Positions 1 to 6,281 of a stretch of DNA of 44,324 nucleotides are shown here, piece after piece. The stretch spans positions 1 through 44,324 of the forward strand of contig LFER01000065.1 of NCBI GenBank assembly GCA_001510135.1, given 5' to 3'. The notes beneath the pieces are model-generated. The model worked only from the letters and a program-made list of their open reading frames with translations. It made no database searches and was not told the DNA's origin. Every line of letters begins with the position of its first letter. The stretch's first letter is position 1. The translations under genes were made by a program, and so were the position numbers. The stretch comes from Alphaproteobacteria bacterium casp-alpha6 (lineage in GTDB: Bacteria > Pseudomonadota > Alphaproteobacteria > Rhodobacterales > Rhodobacteraceae).

Positions 1-51
1 ATTTATCTCCTATTTACCTATTATTTATACAAACCTAGATTTATACATCAC

Positions 52-81
52 AAAAAAAAGACGACCGTTTCCAGTCGTCTT
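52..81 (-). terminator. Rho-independent terminator of the 106-540 gene
   Basis: A perfect 8-bp stem (58-65 pairs with 74-81; arms AAGACGAC and GTCGTCTT) with an 8-base loop. On the minus strand it is followed by a run of eight T (A-run at 52-59 on the plus strand). It lies 25 bases past the stop codon of the minus-strand gene at 106-540, which is the expected place for an intrinsic terminator. Seen directly in the sequence. Confidence 0.85.
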
Positions 82-105
82 GATCAATCCAAATTGTAGT
101 AGAAG

Positions 106-540
106 TTATGATAGACCGTCTCTATTTTCAGTCTTCTTCTTCTTGTTGTTCGCACGTTGTTCTGCTGCTTTCTTATCTGCTGCTGCTTTACGTTCTTTCA
201 GATTAGCAACTTCACTAGACAACTCACCGCTTTCATATGCTGATTTTAAATCATTAAGTAATGATTTGTAGTCATCCATTGATACACCAACGTATGTTTC
301 TGACTTACCTTCTTCATTCAAAAACATAGGTAATACACCGATACGAATTGATACTTCACCTTTATCACTTCTCCACGAAGTCATAGGTTTTCCATTCGCA
401 CCTAAAACAGTTTCACCATTTGCCATCTTCATCTGATTTGAAAGTGTATCAGTTATCTGGTCTTCAATAGTCTTCGCACGACTTTGAACCTTAACAACCT
501 TTACATCAAACTTGTTTCTTAGTTTATCACGAAAACTCAT
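106..540 (-). CDS. Hypothetical basic protein with a lysine-rich, probably coiled-coil tail
   Basis: A 144-residue protein that I do not recognise. The N-terminal half is mixed alpha/beta in character. The last 45 or so residues are rich in Lys, Ala, Glu and Asn (for example KERKAAADKKAAEQR) and should form a charged helix or coiled coil. There is no signal peptide and no membrane segment. The start is well supported: AGAGGAG sits 6 to 7 bases before the ATG. A clear intrinsic terminator follows the stop. It is divergent from the recombinase gene at 689, and the two share a motif in their leaders (ATAATCAGA). AT-rich codon use, unlike the chromosomal genes beyond 2264, points to transfer with the island. 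Function unknown; a phage-type or nucleic-acid-binding role would be a guess from charge alone. Confidence 0.75.
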   Translation of the reverse strand: MSFRDKLRNKFDVKVVKVQSRAKTIEDQITDTLSNQMKMANGETVLGANGKPMTSWRSDKGEVSIRIGVLPMFLNEEGKSETYVGVSMDDYKSLLNDLKSAYESGELSSEVANLKERKAAADKKAAEQRANNKKKKTENRDGLS

Positions 541-551
541 AGTAATCTCCT

Positions 552-682
552 CTGATTATAGAATTATACAACTATAATAAGATCATATAACCCATTAAAA
601 ATATTACACCTTTTTATAGATACAACCAATTTAAAAAATAGACTGATTATATTATATTAGCTATATCAAATAACATAATCAG
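552..682. repeat. Three copies of the 8-mer CTGATTAT in a divergent intergenic region
   Basis: The octamer CTGATTAT occurs at 552-559 and 643-650 on the plus strand and, inverted, at 675-682 (as ATAATCAG). All three copies lie in the 148-base gap between two divergently transcribed island genes. The two outer copies read toward each gene as ATAATCAGA directly ahead of its Shine-Dalgarno region. The pair at 643-650 and 675-682 forms an inverted repeat with a 24-base spacer. The repeats could be regulator sites, recombinase sites, or shared leader elements. The sequence alone does not decide, and AT-rich DNA raises the chance of coincidence. Confidence 0.45.
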
Positions 683-688
683 AAAGTA

Positions 689-1297
689 ATGTCTATGTCG
701 TTATCTAAACAAGCAAAAATCCTCACTCCCAAACAGTCTGATCTCGTCGTTACATATCTAAAATCAAACTCTCGTAACCCAATCCGAGATCAAGTTATCT
801 TTCTCCTATCTACAAAAGCAGGATTACGTGCTGTCGAAATATCTTCACTTACTTGGCAAATGATTACTGACGCAAATTCTAACATATCTGATTTCATATA
901 CCTAACGAACAGGGCATCAAAAGGTAAATCAGGACGACAGATACCAATCAACAAACAGTTGAAAGAAGTATTACAACAATTGCTTGATATACAATCATCC
1001 CACAAATACTTCGACATATCCAAAGATTACGTTGTTACAACACAGCGGTCTCGTTCAACTTCGTCACAAGCAATCGTTAATATGTTTCAATCGTGGTATA
1101 AATCTCTCAATCTAATCGGTTGTTCATCTCATAGTGGTCGTCGAACATTCATCACCAACTGTAGTCGTAAAATTACTACAGTTGGTGGATCTTTAAGAGA
1201 TGTTCAATATCTGGCAGGTCATTCGTCTTTACAAACAACACAGCGTTATATCGAAGGTGATAGTAACAGTATGAGACGTGTTGTAAACATCATATGA
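689..1297 (+). CDS. Small tyrosine recombinase/integrase, catalytic domain only
   Basis: A 202-residue protein of the tyrosine recombinase (phage integrase/XerC-D) family, which cuts and rejoins DNA through a phosphotyrosine intermediate. All active-site positions are visible: Arg47 in AGLRAVEIS, Lys80 in the beta-hairpin KGKSGR, His148-x-x-Arg151 in HSGRRTF, His178 in LAGHSS and Tyr187 in TTQRYIE. Only some 20 residues precede the catalytic domain, so the usual SAM-like core-binding domain and any arm-binding domain are missing; a typical integrase has 300 to 400 residues. Start at ATG 689 (an in-frame ATG at 695 is also possible). The gene is AT-rich like its neighbours, and its 3' end nearly meets the convergent lipoprotein gene. 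It is probably the mobility or inversion enzyme of the island, but no attachment site could be identified. Confidence 0.88.
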   Translation: MSMSLSKQAKILTPKQSDLVVTYLKSNSRNPIRDQVIFLLSTKAGLRAVEISSLTWQMITDANSNISDFIYLTNRASKGKSGRQIPINKQLKEVLQQLLDIQSSHKYFDISKDYVVTTQRSRSTSSQAIVNMFQSWYKSLNLIGCSSHSGRRTFITNCSRKITTVGGSLRDVQYLAGHSSLQTTQRYIEGDSNSMRRVVNII

Positions 1298-1301
1298 TAT
1301 C

Positions 1302-1523
1302 TCATTCACACCACTTGTTACCTGCTCCTCCCTCATAGCAAGTGTGTAATTTACCTTGATATTTAACTATAGATTTTGTTAATCTGTGGTCGTTCGTCGA
1401 TGACGAAATGATTTCTCCGTTCATCATAATCATATCGTAGTTACTTTTACTTTCTGGTGTATATGATGAACAAGATGCTAGGAGCATCGAACTAATCACG
1501 ATGGTAATTGATTTTCCGGACAT
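1302..1523 (-). CDS. Small predicted lipoprotein of the AT-rich block
   Basis: A 73-residue predicted lipoprotein. The N-terminus has a short basic start, a hydrophobic stretch and the lipobox LLASC, giving a mature protein that begins CSSYTPES. Two further cysteines near the C-terminus (HTCYEGG and KWCE) could form a disulfide in the periplasm. An upstream in-frame ATG at 1589 would add 22 residues and overlap the previous gene. I chose 1523 because it places the signal peptide correctly. It begins 26 bases after the stop of the secreted repeat protein (1550-1894), so both are probably on one transcript. No family recognised. It is convergent with the recombinase gene, with a gap of 4 bases. 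Confidence 0.65.
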   Translation of the reverse strand: MSGKSITIVISSMLLASCSSYTPESKSNYDMIMMNGEIISSSTNDHRLTKSIVKYQGKLHTCYEGGAGNKWCE

Positions 1524-1549
1524 TTTATTTAACTTTCTCAATTGAAACA

Positions 1550-1894
1550 CTAATAACACCGCAATGTTCCGAACAAGTCTGTTGTACACGTTGTTCCGTC
1601 ACTTCCTCGTGTTGTACCAAAAATATCTGTAGTCCAACTATTTCCGTTGTTATCTCTCGTTGTTCCAAACATATCTGTTGTATATGTCGAACCGTTACTA
1701 CCTCGTGTTGTTCCAAACATATCCGTAGTCCAACTATTCCCGTTATTATCTCTTATTGTGCCAAACATGTCTGATGTATATGTTGTACCATCATTACATC
1801 GCATCGTCCCAAACATATCAGTTGTACAAGTTTGAGCGACGATATTGTTTGGGGATAATATCATTAACGCTAGTACAAACCGGAGGTAGTACAT
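1550..1894 (-). CDS. Secreted protein of six tandem 16-residue repeats with Cys-capped end repeats
   Basis: A 114-residue protein with an N-terminal signal peptide (about residues 1-20, cleavage near VAQ-TC). The remainder is six perfect-period 16-residue repeats built around T-T-D-M-F-G-T-x-R. The Asp of the motif falls at residues 26, 42, 58, 74, 90 and 106. The middle repeats alternate between a DNNGNSW type and a GSNGSTY type, giving a 32-residue (96-base) super-repeat. Only the first and last repeats carry cysteines, at equivalent positions: Cys23 and Cys33, Cys103 and Cys113. AAGGAG lies about 8 bases before the ATG. The spacing and Gly/Asn turns suggest a small solenoid or beta-structure outside the cytoplasm. 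It resembles loosely the F-G-x-T repeats of various bacterial secreted proteins, but I cannot name the family or its function. Confidence 0.75.
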   Translation of the reverse strand: MYYLRFVLALMILSPNNIVAQTCTTDMFGTMRCNDGTTYTSDMFGTIRDNNGNSWTTDMFGTTRGSNGSTYTTDMFGTTRDNNGNSWTTDIFGTTRGSDGTTCTTDLFGTLRCY

Positions 1895-1947
1895 TTTTTT
1901 TACTCCTTTGCTGCTGTGTTATTGCTATCATATTTTGATGACTATTT

Positions 1948-2196
1948 CTAAATAAAATATTGGATAGCGATAAGTATTTTTTCTTCTGAATGGATGTCGG
2001 GTCTCGACAATCTTCTTCCTTCTCTTCTGTGATACTTCATCAAAGATCGTTCAACGTTATTTGCTGTGTAATGACGATTAGTAGGTGTTACGATACCGAG
2101 ATCATTCATCACCTCGGATATCTCTTTATAAGTTAAAGATTGATTACGAAGTCCATCCATCAACTGTAATCGTTGATATCTGCTTTCATCCATCAT
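1948..2196 (-). CDS. Small helix-turn-helix protein resembling a recombinase DNA-binding region
   Basis: An 82-residue protein. Its core (LTYKEISEVMNDLGIVTP followed by NRHYTANNVERSLMKY) matches the pattern of the helix-turn-helix segment found in large serine recombinases and related small regulators: a repeated tyrosine-led helix, a Gly-Ile-x-Thr-Pro turn and a second helix that follows a basic/aromatic loop. No catalytic domain is present, so this is either a stand-alone DNA-binding protein or a relic. The ATG codons at 2196 and 2193 are the likely starts; the upstream TTG and GTG codons are less likely, and no strong Shine-Dalgarno is visible. The gene is AT-rich and lies 61 bases from the end of glmS. 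Function uncertain: a transcription factor or an excisionase-like protein would fit. Confidence 0.6.
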   Translation of the reverse strand: MMDESRYQRLQLMDGLRNQSLTYKEISEVMNDLGIVTPTNRHYTANNVERSLMKYHRREGRRLSRPDIHSEEKILIAIQYFI

Positions 2197-2263
2197 CACC
2201 AAACTTAATCGTTCAGATTGAATAACTACATCAAAACTAACAATAAAATGTGTTATTTTAAGA

Positions 2264-4096
2264 TTACTCGACTGTTACAGACTTTGCCAGATTGCGGGGT
2301 TGATCCACATCTGTGCCTTTCGCGACGGCGGTAAAGTAGGCCAAAAGCTGTGCGGGGATGGCATAGATGATGGGCGATAAAACCTCTGACACTTCCGGGA
2401 GAGTGATGCCGTGCCAGACCGATTTACCACCTGCATTCAAGCCCGCCGCATCGCTGATCATCACCACCTTGCCTTTGCGTGCCATGACTTCTTGCATGTT
2501 TGAAATGGTCTTATCAAATAGCACAGAGCTTGGTGCCATAATAATGATTGGAACATGTTCATCGACAAGCGCAATAGGGCCATGTTTCAGCTCCCCTGCG
2601 GCATAAGCTTCGGCATGTATATAGCTGATTTCTTTAAGCTTTAATGCGCCTTCAAGGGCTAGGGGATACATCATCCCGCGACCAAGGAACAAGATGTCCG
2701 AAGCGCGCGATACATCATTGGCTGCCGCTTGAAGGCTGTCACGACGATCCAGTGCCTGATTGATCAAAGCAGGGATTTTGCGCATCTGGCCAATATAGTC
2801 TGCCGCTAACATTCTGGACAGTTCTGAGCGTGCCTCAGCGGCAGCAAGCGCAATAGACAAGAGAACTGTCAGCTGACATGTAAACGCTTTTGTTGAGGCA
2901 ACGCCGACCTCCACGCCTGCATAGATCGGGAAATTCAAATCTGCGTCTCTCGCGATGGAACTTTCCTCTACATTGGTCACTGACCAGATCGTCGCGGCCT
3001 TTCCTTTACAGTATCGCAATGCTGCCAGAGTATCGGCCGTTTCGCCTGATTGGCTAACAAAAATCGCAAGTGTGCCTTTGGCAATTGGGGGTTCACGGTA
3101 GCGAAATTCGGATGCAATATCGACTTCTACGGGAATTCGGGCGAGTTTTTCAAACCAGTATTTTGCAGTCAGACAGGCAAGATAGGCGGTCCCACAGGCA
3201 ACCATGGTTACGCGTTCCACAGTCCCTAAATCAAAAGCATTTTCTGTCTCTGCTGCGGGCAGAATTATTTTATTGTCAGCGCTGAGATAGGCATCAAGTG
3301 TTTTGGAAAGAACGCGGGGTTGTTCGTATATTTCCTTTTCCATGAAGTGTTTGAAACCATCTTTTTCAATTCGGGTCGCATCAACACGAATGGTCTGTAT
3401 TGCGCGGGTCACCGGATTGCCTGCATTATCTTGGATGGTGACAGAACTTCGTGTAACAACCGCGATATCACCATCTTCCAAATAGGTGATACGGTCGCTC
3501 AGAGGGGCCAGCGCAATGGCATCTGATCCGACGAACATCTCCTTGTCGCCATAGCCGATGGCCAAAGGCGAACCAAGTCGTGTCGCAATCAAAAGGTTTT
3601 CTTCGCCTTCAAACAAAAAGCACAAGCTATAGGCGCCTTTCACCGCACGCATCGCATCGCGTACGGCCTCAAGCGGCGTTTTGCCGTTCTTCATTGCGCA
3701 ATCTACCCACATTGCGACAACTTCGGTGTCCGTGTCGGTTTGCGCAGCATAGCCGTCTTTGGCCAGCTTTTCGCGCAGTTCTTGGAAATTTTCTATGATA
3801 CCGTTGTGCACGACGCTGACCTGTCCTGTGGTATGCGGATGTGCATTTCGAACAGACGGAACGCCATGGGTAGCCCAGCGGGTATGCCCAATGCCGGATT
3901 TGCCAATCAGCGGTTCATGCACCAGAAGGTCACTCAGTTCATTGAGTTTTCCAACTGCCCGGCGCCGGTGAAGCTTACCAGCGTGAAGCGTGCTGATCCC
4001 CGCACTGTCATAGCCGCGATATTCAAGCCGCCTTAACGCTTCGACCAACTTGGGGGCGACTTCGTTTTTGCCCAATATGCCAACAATTCCGCACAT
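2264..4096 (-). CDS. glmS: Glutamine-fructose-6-phosphate aminotransferase (isomerizing)
   Basis: GlmS makes glucosamine-6-phosphate from fructose-6-phosphate and glutamine, the entry step to UDP-GlcNAc for peptidoglycan and LPS. The 610-residue length is typical. The N-terminal glutaminase domain starts with the nucleophile Cys2 (MCGIVGILG) and includes RRLEYRGYDSAG and GHTRWATHG. Two SIS sugar-isomerase domains follow (VSQSGETADT, SLEGALKLKEISYIHAEAY-type motifs), and the protein ends with the canonical LAKSVTVE. AAGGAT precedes the ATG. It starts 4 bases after the glmU stop, so glmU-glmS is one operon. Its 3' end is the natural attTn7 target in many bacteria, and here the AT-rich block begins right after the stop. 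No glmS ribozyme is expected in this group and none was seen. Confidence 0.98.
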   Translation of the reverse strand: MCGIVGILGKNEVAPKLVEALRRLEYRGYDSAGISTLHAGKLHRRRAVGKLNELSDLLVHEPLIGKSGIGHTRWATHGVPSVRNAHPHTTGQVSVVHNGIIENFQELREKLAKDGYAAQTDTDTEVVAMWVDCAMKNGKTPLEAVRDAMRAVKGAYSLCFLFEGEENLLIATRLGSPLAIGYGDKEMFVGSDAIALAPLSDRITYLEDGDIAVVTRSSVTIQDNAGNPVTRAIQTIRVDATRIEKDGFKHFMEKEIYEQPRVLSKTLDAYLSADNKIILPAAETENAFDLGTVERVTMVACGTAYLACLTAKYWFEKLARIPVEVDIASEFRYREPPIAKGTLAIFVSQSGETADTLAALRYCKGKAATIWSVTNVEESSIARDADLNFPIYAGVEVGVASTKAFTCQLTVLLSIALAAAEARSELSRMLAADYIGQMRKIPALINQALDRRDSLQAAANDVSRASDILFLGRGMMYPLALEGALKLKEISYIHAEAYAAGELKHGPIALVDEHVPIIIMAPSSVLFDKTISNMQEVMARKGKVVMISDAAGLNAGGKSVWHGITLPEVSEVLSPIIYAIPAQLLAYFTAVAKGTDVDQPRNLAKSVTVE

Positions 4097-4100
4097 ATCC

Positions 4101-5450
4101 TTATCCTAAATCTCTTTTTTGTTTACGTTTTTTCAAAATATCCATCAGTTTGCGCGCCATGCCGGGTTTGTTGTTCTGCTCGGCGCGCGCAAGGGCAAGC
4201 GCCCCGTCGGGAACGTCCTTGGTGATCACAGACCCGCTGCCTGTCATGGCGTCTTTGCCGATGGTAACTGGCGCAACCATCATCGTATTTGATCCGATAA
4301 ATGCGCCTTCGCCTATGGTGGTTTTATGTTTCATCACGCCATCGTAATTGCAGGTGACAGACCCTGCACCAATATTTGCACCCGCACCAACCTCTGCGTC
4401 CCCCACATAGCTGAGGTGATTGATTTTTGCACCATCACCGATCACAGCGTTCTTGATTTCGACAAAATTCCCGACGCGGGCCTGTTCGCCAAGCTCAGCG
4501 CCCGGGCGCAACCGTGCAAAAGGACCGATAACGGCCCCCTCAGACACATGGGCACCTTCGATATGGCAAAATGATTTGATATGGGCACCAGTTTCAATGG
4601 TTGCCTCAGGGCCAAAGACAACATGTTGCTCTACCACACTGTCGCGACCGATGACGGTGTCGAAAGAAAAATAAACCGTTTCAGGCGCTAAGAGGCTTAC
4701 GCCGTTTTCCATGTGTTCTTTTCGAGCTCTGTCCTGAAAAGCAGCTTCGGCATTTGCGAGATCTAGACGTGAATTTACGCCAAGGGTTTCTTTTTCATCA
4801 CATATAACCACGCGGGTGGTTTTGCCGGCGCTGCGCGCATGCGCCACACAATCGGTTAGGTAAAATTCGCCAGTGGCATTTTTGTTGTCGATTTCTTCAA
4901 GCAGCGAAAACAAAAGAGGTGCAGGACCTGCCATGACACCACTGTTGCAAAGCGTAATTGCGCGTTCTTCGTCGTTGGCGTCTTTGAATTCAACGATGCG
5001 TTCAAGGCTGTCCCCGTTGGTAATCAAACGACCGTAGCGTGCAGGGTCCTTGGCTTTAAATCCTAAAACGACAAGGTCAGACGTGTTGCGTGCCAATTTG
5101 ATGGCCTGCATCGTTTCTTCGCTTATGAAGGGCGTATCGGCATAAAGAACGAGGATATCCCCATCAAATCCGCTCAATGCTTCTTTTGCCATAGACACGG
5201 CATGACCGGTTCCAAGCTGGTCCTTTTGCTCCGCAATGAGCGCCGTTTCGTCAATTTCTCTGGCCGCTGCCGCGACTTGTTCTGCCTCGTGCCCTACAAC
5301 GATAACGGTTTTTTCTGGCTCAAGACACGCACTGGCACGCATCGCATGTGTCAGAAGTGGCGCATGTGCCACCTTGTGCAATGCTTTGGGCAGGTCAGAA
5401 ACCATCCGCGTCCCTTTACCTGCGGCGAGAATAACCACTGCGATGCTCAT
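4101..5450 (-). CDS. glmU: Bifunctional GlcNAc-1-phosphate uridyltransferase / glucosamine-1-phosphate acetyltransferase
   Basis: GlmU acetylates glucosamine-1-phosphate and then transfers UMP to give UDP-GlcNAc, in the cytoplasm. The 449 residues show the N-terminal nucleotidyltransferase domain with the signature LAAGKGTRM, DTPF in the metal-binding region and GVMAGP. A C-terminal left-handed beta-helix of hexapeptide repeats follows (GPFARLRPGAELGEQARVGN, then VGAGANIGAGSVTCNYDG), which is the acetyltransferase domain. It is the first gene of the glmU-glmS unit and is divergent from gph across about 125 bases that must hold both promoters. The start at 5450 gives the standard N-terminus of the family. 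Confidence 0.97.
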   Translation of the reverse strand: MSIAVVILAAGKGTRMVSDLPKALHKVAHAPLLTHAMRASACLEPEKTVIVVGHEAEQVAAAAREIDETALIAEQKDQLGTGHAVSMAKEALSGFDGDILVLYADTPFISEETMQAIKLARNTSDLVVLGFKAKDPARYGRLITNGDSLERIVEFKDANDEERAITLCNSGVMAGPAPLLFSLLEEIDNKNATGEFYLTDCVAHARSAGKTTRVVICDEKETLGVNSRLDLANAEAAFQDRARKEHMENGVSLLAPETVYFSFDTVIGRDSVVEQHVVFGPEATIETGAHIKSFCHIEGAHVSEGAVIGPFARLRPGAELGEQARVGNFVEIKNAVIGDGAKINHLSYVGDAEVGAGANIGAGSVTCNYDGVMKHKTTIGEGAFIGSNTMMVAPVTIGKDAMTGSGSVITKDVPDGALALARAEQNNKPGMARKLMDILKKRKQKRDLG

Positions 5451-5575
5451 GCCATATATCCTTATTCATTATCTTCGACGTTTTACTTGAGCCGCCCTAA
5501 GTCGCAAGGGTTTTTTGGGTCAACTTTGATTGCACATTGTAACAGCACATGCCAGAAATAGGCAAAGAGGTGCTC

Positions 5576-6250
5576 ATGGATTTACAGAAAAAAACGATAA
5601 TTTTCGATTTGGACGGTACGCTTGCGGACACAAGCGGTGATTTAATTGCTGCCGCCAATTATTGTTTTTCAGAGATGGGATATGGGGCAGTGTTAGACCC
5701 GAGTGTAGATGCACCAACGGCATTGCGCGGAGGACGCGCGATGTTGCGCGTTGGTCTGTCAAGGCGCAATGCTCTGGACGAACGTGTGGTGGATCACTAC
5801 TACCCAGTCCTGCTGGACGCCTATGATACTGCGATTGCAGAGCACACCTGTCTTTTTCCGAAGGTGCGTGAGGTCATTCAATGGCTTTCAGAGGCGGGAT
5901 ATATTTTGGGCATTTGTACCAACAAGCCAGTCGATTTGGCTGAAAAACTGATGCGGGCGATTGAGTTTCGAGATCCGTTTTTATCTCTTATCGGGGCCGA
6001 TAGCCTGCCTGTACGAAAACCTGATCCACGGCCCTTTGTCGAGGCCGTCACGCGTGCAGGCGGGCGCGTCGAACGCTCCTGTTTGATTGGTGATTCACTC
6101 ACTGACCACAAGACAGCCCGCGCGGCGGGCGTTCCCAGTGTTTTGGTGGATTTTGGTCTGGCTGATCAGGATATGGCTGCGCTTGAACCAGATGCGCTGA
6201 TCACATCCTTTGAAGATCTTCCAAAAGCTTTGGCAGACTTAGGCCTTTGA
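5576..6250 (+). CDS. gph: Phosphoglycolate phosphatase-like HAD hydrolase
   Basis: A 224-residue HAD-superfamily phosphatase. Motif I is DLDGTLADT, with the nucleophile Asp and the acid/base Asp. Motif II is the CTNKP region, motif III is the Lys of RKPDP, and motif IV is GDSLTDHKTA with the metal-binding Asp. A helical cap sits between motifs I and II, as in the Gph/PGP group. The best fit is removal of phosphate from 2-phosphoglycolate formed during DNA repair or oxygenation. The substrate is not proven by sequence. The start at ATG 5576 is chosen because AGAGG lies 7 bases ahead. The in-frame ATG at 5549 would add nine residues that do not belong to the fold. It is divergent from glmU and convergent with the 6282-7586 gene. 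Confidence 0.88.
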   Translation: MDLQKKTIIFDLDGTLADTSGDLIAAANYCFSEMGYGAVLDPSVDAPTALRGGRAMLRVGLSRRNALDERVVDHYYPVLLDAYDTAIAEHTCLFPKVREVIQWLSEAGYILGICTNKPVDLAEKLMRAIEFRDPFLSLIGADSLPVRKPDPRPFVEAVTRAGGRVERSCLIGDSLTDHKTARAAGVPSVLVDFGLADQDMAALEPDALITSFEDLPKALADLGL

Positions 6251-6281
6251 CCTGAGGCAAATCGCCTTGGCGAGTGAGGGG

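Noticed and set aside
1647-1938. Plus-strand open frames opposite the repeat protein
   Set aside because: They are low-complexity shadows of the 48-base repeats, without ribosome sites or signals; the minus-strand frame has a signal peptide and AAGGAG.
2203-2263. Possible Tn7-like transposon end next to glmS (an ACA at 2240-2242, about 21 bases from the stop)
   Set aside because: No repeated transposase-binding sites, no clear terminal TGT/ACA pair and no tns genes are visible. A three-base match is not evidence.
6251-6281. TCGCCTTGGCGA palindrome between gph and the MmgE/PrpD gene as a bidirectional terminator
   Set aside because: It is a 5-bp stem with a 2-base loop and no T-run on either side.
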